Under the pieces are notes generated by a model, which did not search any database, was not told the origin of the DNA, and saw only the letters and a list, made by a program, of their open reading frames with translations. This document shows, one piece after another, positions 60,201-64,000 of a DNA stretch of 64,000 nucleotides. The translations under genes were made by a program, and so were the position numbers. Every line of letters starts with the position of its first letter. Within the stretch, counting starts at the first letter, position 1. Source of the DNA: Eopsaltria australis (taxonomy: Eukaryota; Chordata; Aves; Passeriformes; Petroicidae); NCBI GenBank assembly GCA_034509425.1, contig JAVTVJ010001144.1, positions 310,001 to 374,000 on the forward strand. The letters run 5' to 3'.

Positions 60201-63200
60201 CTAAAAGCTCTGAGGCTAACTTTAAAGGTTAAGCAGTCTTTCTTTCATCTAGTTTTCTTCATCCTTTGATATTGCCAGCTTCTTTATTTATTCATTTCAA
60301 GTTCAAGATGTTCAGCTGGTGGATGGAGCCTTTTAGTGTAGTGGTGATATAAGCCTTCATTCCTTCTTGTAAAAAAATATCCATGAATAAATGAAATTAT
60401 CTCTCTGCTGCCATGTCAGTCTCCTAAGACTTCTCATCTGAGAACTGGTACCTGTTTGGCAGTGGTACAAAAGTGATATTTATTAAAGAGTTTCATAATT
60501 TCTGCTTGGGAATTACATATTTTCTGTACACTGCAGGTCAGTCCTTCTCTGTCTTAGAGTAAATCACCTCTGCATATAAGAGAAATCCACTCACTTCTTA
60601 CTCATAATAAATTTTGTCTGCAGGGGAAGACCAACTCTCAAGCACAATTTAGACTTCTATGCTATGTTTCTGTATGTTTACATAATGCAACTGGTATATA
60701 AAACTCCTTACAAAAAGAATTCCTCTTGCCACTGAGAGGCTATAAAACCCTTTAGATATGAATATAACACAGACAGAATGCTTAGAATAATAAGGATATA
60801 CTGAATCAGGGCAGACAATGGGACTTGCAGATACACAGAGAAAAATAGCTTGGAGTAACTAAATGTGGAGTCTCAGGCCACAGAGAGGCTATTGCCTATT
60901 GAACTGAAGGAACAAAGAAAGCAGCAAGGTAAAACAGAGGATATGAAAGGACTGAACTTGTGAGATCCCACCAGCACACAGCTTTCCCACAGCTATCCCT
61001 GCTACCAAAGGTGAACTGTGTGTGTCAATGGGCAGTATGACAAGCCCCAAAGAGGTAAAGCTGTGATCATGAAACTCCTTTGTTTATATTGACTTCATCT
61101 AACAACTGAGGCTCATGGGGAAAATGGGTTTGTACATTCAGAACAGCAGTTGCAGTCTGAAAGGGAAAATATTGTTGAGCTATAAACTCAGGACATAATG
61201 AAGAGTCTGAGTTTCCCTAGTGCAGAGATAGGCAATGGAAGTGAAGGGAGGTCACTGCTAAGTACTTTGCAAGACTTCTATTGATCTGATGACAATTTTC
61301 TTTTGTTGAGAAGGAGCTCACCAGAGATAACTCAGGGCTTTTAGTAAGCCATATAAGGTTTCACGCCCATAGTTTTAGATCCTTACTCCATGTACTCTGA
61401 AATACATTCCAAGCTTCATATTAAAGCATGCACTACACAGAGAAACAGTCAATCGTTTTTATGCCAATAACTTGTTAAGTAAGATTAGGAACAGCCAGTT
61501 AAAAATATGATATTCACAGACATAAGGGTCAGTGTATTTACTGGGAATTGAAACATGTTACAGTTGGACAACACAGTGGCTTTCACTTTCCTAACTAAAA
61601 AAGGGAGTGTGTCTTACGCAATTCAGACTAAATGTGATAGAAAGCTGGTTAAAAAAAAAATTAAAAAAGACTAATTTAAAATAGGAACAGAATCTAGTAA
61701 AAACCAGAGTTCATCTATTTTAAATGTTCACTAAAACATCAATAGAGGAAGATTTTCATTAAATATAGATTACAGGACAGTTTTATTAAAAAATTACAAC
61801 TTTTCTCCTTTTGAATTAAAATTAAGTCAGTAGTGTTCATTATTTATATTTCAGGTCATATATGAAATATCTGCATATTATTTTGTTCTACCAGGTAGGG
61901 TTCAGAAATGCAAAAATGACTGCATGTTCAATATATTATATAATTTCACATATGAAGAATTTTTGTATGCATAAATAAAACATTTACTCAGTGAGAAAAG
62001 AAAGCACATTCTACTGTATTTTGGAAAGAAAGTATTTGAACCTTATTTTTCAGTGAAATAATTCATGCCATAGAAAAAAAAAAACCAAAACATACAATTG
62101 TATGGATTTTCAAAGAGTTAGTGAGGAATAGACAAGGCACAAATAGTTGAGAACAGCAACATGACAATGAGTTTTGGGAAGGTTTATAGTGGTGTCTAGT
62201 TTGAGGCATTTATTGCAGTGGAGATAAACTCAGCTTATACCTCTAGGGTGCCAATTGCAATACAGTTGGCCAGAATGTTCCCAGATACCTGATTTAATAA
62301 GAACTAGGTAAAGATAAAAACAGACAAAGGAATGATACTGAAGTTTGAAGGCTAGAGGCATAGAACATGACTGAAACACTGCTAGATATTTGTTCAATAT
62401 TTGTTTGATTGTTATGACAAATTAAATTAAAATTGATGCTTTGCTGGCCAGTGACAGTGATATGAGAAAAAAAAAAACTGTTTCAAAGGAAATTTTTGCT
62501 ATGTTAGTCAATAGCCAGAAAAACTAGTCAAGCCTAGAAAAAAGGAGGAGAAAAGAGCGCACACATAGTGTCATGGCAATTAGTAATGTGTATCAGAAAT
62601 TATATTCCTGTGAATTACATCATTAGCTAATTTAGCTTTTTTTAATCAATAGTTCTTCTTCAATAAAATAGTCTCCCATGTCATAGAACCTTACACAAAC
62701 TGTTATCATTCTATTCAATAATTAAACAGGCAATTTCAGGAGAAGTATTTTGAGTATGTTTTCAGCAAATACATGTTTCTGGATAACCTGACAACTGAAC
62801 TCAATGATATATTGAAGACCATAGGTCCTCTTTGAAAGTAAAACTTAACTTGCAAAAGAACACAGCAAATGGCAAAACTCTGACTAAATTTCTTGCAGAA
62901 AACTGCATCTCAGATTCTTTTGATGCCAGGGTGAGGAAAAATGCTGCACTGTGGTTTCATGTCTACTATTATAAAGCCTGCCCAAGGTACTCTGAAGGTG
63001 CCCCAACCAGAAATCATATATTAGATTCCCAGCAAAAAGGAACTTGTATGGGTCTGTTCATTACTTGATTTAAAGACTTGCTAAATTAGATACCCAAATG
63101 ACATGAATTTGTATGCACATGTCTGTGGCTGGTGTTTAAACATTATAATCTATATGGAAATAAACATATTTTTCTAATTTTGGAGTTCACATTAAGAAGT

Positions 63201-63650
63201 ATTTTGTATGTGTATGGGCAGTGACAACAACTTTGTGCAGAGTGATGTTCTTTCCAATACGAAGGTGTCAATATCTGGTCCTTTTTCAGTGAAAATGAGA
63301 GCTTGGACTAGACTATGGCAGCATTTGGATGTTCTGCAGAAAATTCCATCACAATGTCTTAGCTTTGCCCTGCTGAACCTGGAGTACTTGCAATAATCAG
63401 TGCTCTTCCTAGTCTGTTTAGTTTTTTTTTTTCATTTTTTATTATTTTCTAATTATGAAAAAGCAATATTTATGGATTAATTTCTGCACTCTTATGTAAT
63501 TTTTATAAAACCAGAAAATATACATAAAATTATGTAAACCATTTGTTTGCATGCACAGTAAAAACTACAAAAATCTCATTTTTCAGGCTGTAGCAGGGAA
63601 CAAAGCCACAAAACAGTGGAGTTTATCAACTGCAAAATAAGCAACTTGAC

Positions 63651-63676
63651 AATAAAAATAATAATAATAAAAATTA
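63651..63676. repeat. (AAT)n-rich microsatellite
   Basis: Imperfect tandem AAT units with A runs at both ends. Confidence 0.75.
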
Positions 63677-63893
63677 TCTATAATCTTGGCTTTTAAGCAG
63701 AACAATAGCAATAAGAAATGTAAAGGTGAGTGATCTATTCCATGGCAAGAGAGTCACCATGAAAAGTTTTAGATATTTCCTAAGTGCATTTTGTTGATAC
63801 TAGGTACTGAATAAAATGTATCTAAAACCCTTTAGACATCTTCTTTATTTAATTGTTTGATTTATTTACACTGCAAGCAAACAAAGGAGGGGA

Positions 63894-63909
63894 TTTTTTT
63901 TTTTTTTTT
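63894..63909. repeat. 16-base T run
   Basis: An uninterrupted T homopolymer directly after a GGAGGGGA sequence. No adjoining element was recognised. Confidence 0.9.
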
Positions 63910-64000
63910 GCTTTCATATCTAACAGTAAAAGGAAAGAAATTAACAGAATATTACAGATTTCTGTGAGTTTGTCCAGGGATTGAATTTGACATTGTGTTT

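Larger units (their letters stand above)
57217..64000. other. AT-rich non-coding DNA, no gene seen
   Basis: About 6.8 kb. All frames are below 80 codons and show no domain, splice-site pattern or start context that I can defend. A less AT-rich stretch at 57370-57600 was examined and not identified. Simple repeats occur near 63660 and 63900. Confidence 0.55.

Overview
This window looks like AT-rich, non-coding vertebrate nuclear DNA, most probably from a bird and plausibly a songbird. The host call rests on the repeats. There are seven CR1-type LINE copies, recent and ancient, on both strands. Several carry the characteristic avian CR1 3' end (repeated ATTCTATG-type octamers on the plus strand, or a CACAGAAT/TTGGAAGG start when reversed). 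There is also one long endogenous-retrovirus-type solo LTR and a second LTR fragment. I saw no Alu-, L1- or B-type elements. I found no host protein-coding exon, tRNA, rRNA, CRISPR array or bacterial-style operon that I can support. The open frames of about 60 to 168 codons are what chance gives in a sequence this size, or fall inside transposon remnants.

Layout. 1-3585: AT-rich unique DNA with one (AAAAC)n tract. 3586-5146: a probable LTR with CCAAT, TATA and AATAAA signals, a GC-rich core and a possible splice donor/acceptor pair. 6079-6205: CR1 3' end, minus. 6206-13129: unique DNA with two stretches that read like conserved non-coding elements. 13130-13523: CR1 3' end, plus. 18060-18560: an old CR1/L3-type reverse-transcriptase fragment, minus. 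20327-20368: a 42-base T run. 20369-30469: unique DNA with a 14-base palindrome, two perfect hairpins and a 13-base tandem duplication. 30470-30897 and 36116-36260: ancient CR1 3' ends, plus and minus. 38865-39680: a longer CR1 3' fragment, plus. 41541-41890: a probable LTR fragment. 42975-43110: an isolated CpG-rich island with a 12-base perfect hairpin. 48331-50505: the most informative element, a CR1 copy keeping the end of ORF1 (esterase domain) and the endonuclease and first part of the reverse transcriptase of ORF2, but ending inside the RT. 53810-54270: homeodomain-site-rich, possibly conserved DNA. 55300-55530: an unexplained GC-rich patch. 57024-57216: CR1 3' end, minus. The remainder to 64000 is AT-rich unique DNA with simple repeats.

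No set of genes works together here. The window is best read as part of a gene desert or a very large intron, holding layered CR1 insertions of different ages, LTR debris and possibly some regulatory elements. I did not find an undescribed gene system. The best leads are the LTR's self-contained transcription signals, the CpG-rich hairpin, the CR1 copy that lost its 3' rather than its 5' half, the perfect hairpins, and the candidate conserved non-coding blocks. Family assignments come from recognising consensus patterns by eye and were not checked by alignment.
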